Assembly (NCBI GenBank): GCA_014804225.1
Contig: JAAVAF010000138.1
Span: 1-6,225, forward strand
Source: Lachnospiraceae bacterium
Lineage (GTDB): Bacteria > Bacillota > Clostridia > Lachnospirales > Lachnospiraceae
DNA length: 6,225 bases
Direction of reading: 5' to 3'
A model generated the notes under the pieces. That model did not search any database and was not told the origin of the DNA. It saw only the letters and a program-made list of their open reading frames with translations. The position numbers and the translations under genes are program-made. The first letter of the stretch is position 1, and every line of letters begins with the position of its first letter. Of this stretch, positions 5,725 to 6,225 are shown piece after piece.

Positions 5725-6225
5725 TTATTTCGTTTCAAGTTCAAACCAGAACTCGACTCCGTTTGTATAATTGATAACACCGTATTGCTGATTCATGGAT
5801 TCCATGATCGCCTTTACGATGGATAATCCTACACCACTGCCACCATATTCGCGTGTCCGCGCTTTATCCACCTTATAAAATTTCTCCCAGATATGAGAAA
5901 TGGATTCTTCCGGTATCGGATCGCCTGTATTAAACACGCTGATTCGCACTTTGTTACTTCCTGCATCTTCCTTCAAACAATATTTGATTTCAATGATTTT
6001 ATCACCTTTCGCATGATGAATCGCGTTACTGAAAAAATTTCTAATGACTTCTTCTGTTTTGAATTCATCTGCCCACACATAAATTGGCGCTTGCGCATCA
6101 TGCTTTAATGTGATTTCATTTTGTTCCATTAAAATTTCTGCGGATACAAGAAAATTTTCAACAAGAGATACGATATCAAAGTGTTCCATTACTACCACAT
6201 CGTTGCCAAACTCAAGTTGGTTAAG
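5725..6225 (-). CDS. Sensor histidine kinase, C-terminal ATP-binding part (N-terminus beyond the right edge)
   Basis: The last 166 residues of a HATPase_c-type histidine kinase are visible. The frame stays open to the right edge, where LNQLEFGND precedes MEHFDIVSLVENF, the typical end of the dimerisation/phosphotransfer helices, so the GTG at 6198 is internal and not a start. In window numbering, the N box is RNFFSNAIHHAKGD (about 62-75), G1 is FNTGDPIPEE (98-107), the F box is EKFYKVDKAR (114-123) and G2 is GGSGVGLSIVKAI (128-140). All ATP-binding motifs look intact. The spacing and the FNTG/FYKVDKAR wording resemble VanS/PhoR-like kinases of Firmicutes. The phosphoacceptor His, sensor domain and partner response regulator lie outside the window, so the signal is unknown. 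The lipoprotein follows after 14 bp and is probably in the same transcript. Confidence 0.95.
   Translation of the reverse strand, partial: LNQLEFGNDVVVMEHFDIVSLVENFLVSAEILMEQNEITLKHDAQAPIYVWADEFKTEEVIRNFFSNAIHHAKGDKIIEIKYCLKEDAGSNKVRISVFNTGDPIPEESISHIWEKFYKVDKARTREYGGSGVGLSIVKAIMESMNQQYGVINYTNGVEFWFELETK

Noticed and set aside
5725..6198. Histidine kinase fragment as a complete gene starting at the GTG at 6198
   Set aside because: The frame is open upstream with kinase-like sequence (LNQLEFGND) to the window edge, so the gene is truncated by the window, not short.

Overview
The window reads as chromosomal DNA from a motile, Gram-positive, low-to-moderate-GC bacterium, most likely a clostridial Lachnospiraceae-type organism. 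This assignment is inference. It rests on strong GGAGG-type ribosome binding sites, a TTG start, a Gram-positive style lipoprotein, a VanS-like histidine kinase, a CheV protein, and long Glu/Lys/Ala-rich proteins. No 16S or other marker is present. Every credible gene is on the minus strand, so transcription runs from high to low coordinates. The window begins inside one gene (a histidine kinase, at the right edge) and ends inside another (hisF, at the left edge).

In transcription order: (1) 6225-4922 holds the C-terminal half of a sensor histidine kinase, followed 14 bp later by a lipoprotein with an acidic linker, probably in the same operon. (2) 4921-4774 is an intergenic region with an AT-rich hairpin and a good sigma-A-type promoter. 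(3) 4773-3874 is a CheV-type chemotaxis coupling protein (CheW domain plus receiver), ending in a GC-rich hairpin. (4) 3802-2996 is a divergent sirtuin-fold protein. It keeps the zinc cysteines, but the catalytic Asn and His positions are both Cys. (5) 2930-903 is a 675-residue, extremely acidic single-pass membrane protein with seven tandem 13-residue repeats, a long Lys/Ala/Glu helix, one membrane segment and a small extracytoplasmic helical domain. (6) 902-756 is a gene-free stretch with four consecutive stem-loops, including one textbook intrinsic terminator. (7) 755-1 is hisH followed by the start of hisF, the two subunits of imidazole glycerol phosphate synthase.

The histidine genes and the kinase/lipoprotein pair are conventional. 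The interesting part is the middle block. One recognisable promoter precedes cheV, the sirtuin-like gene and the acidic membrane protein, and no clear promoter is seen between them. The sirtuin has unusual active-site substitutions. The membrane protein has an architecture reminiscent of polar landmark or scaffold proteins, though no homology to one is shown. Whether the three work together is a hypothesis that gene-neighbourhood conservation would test.
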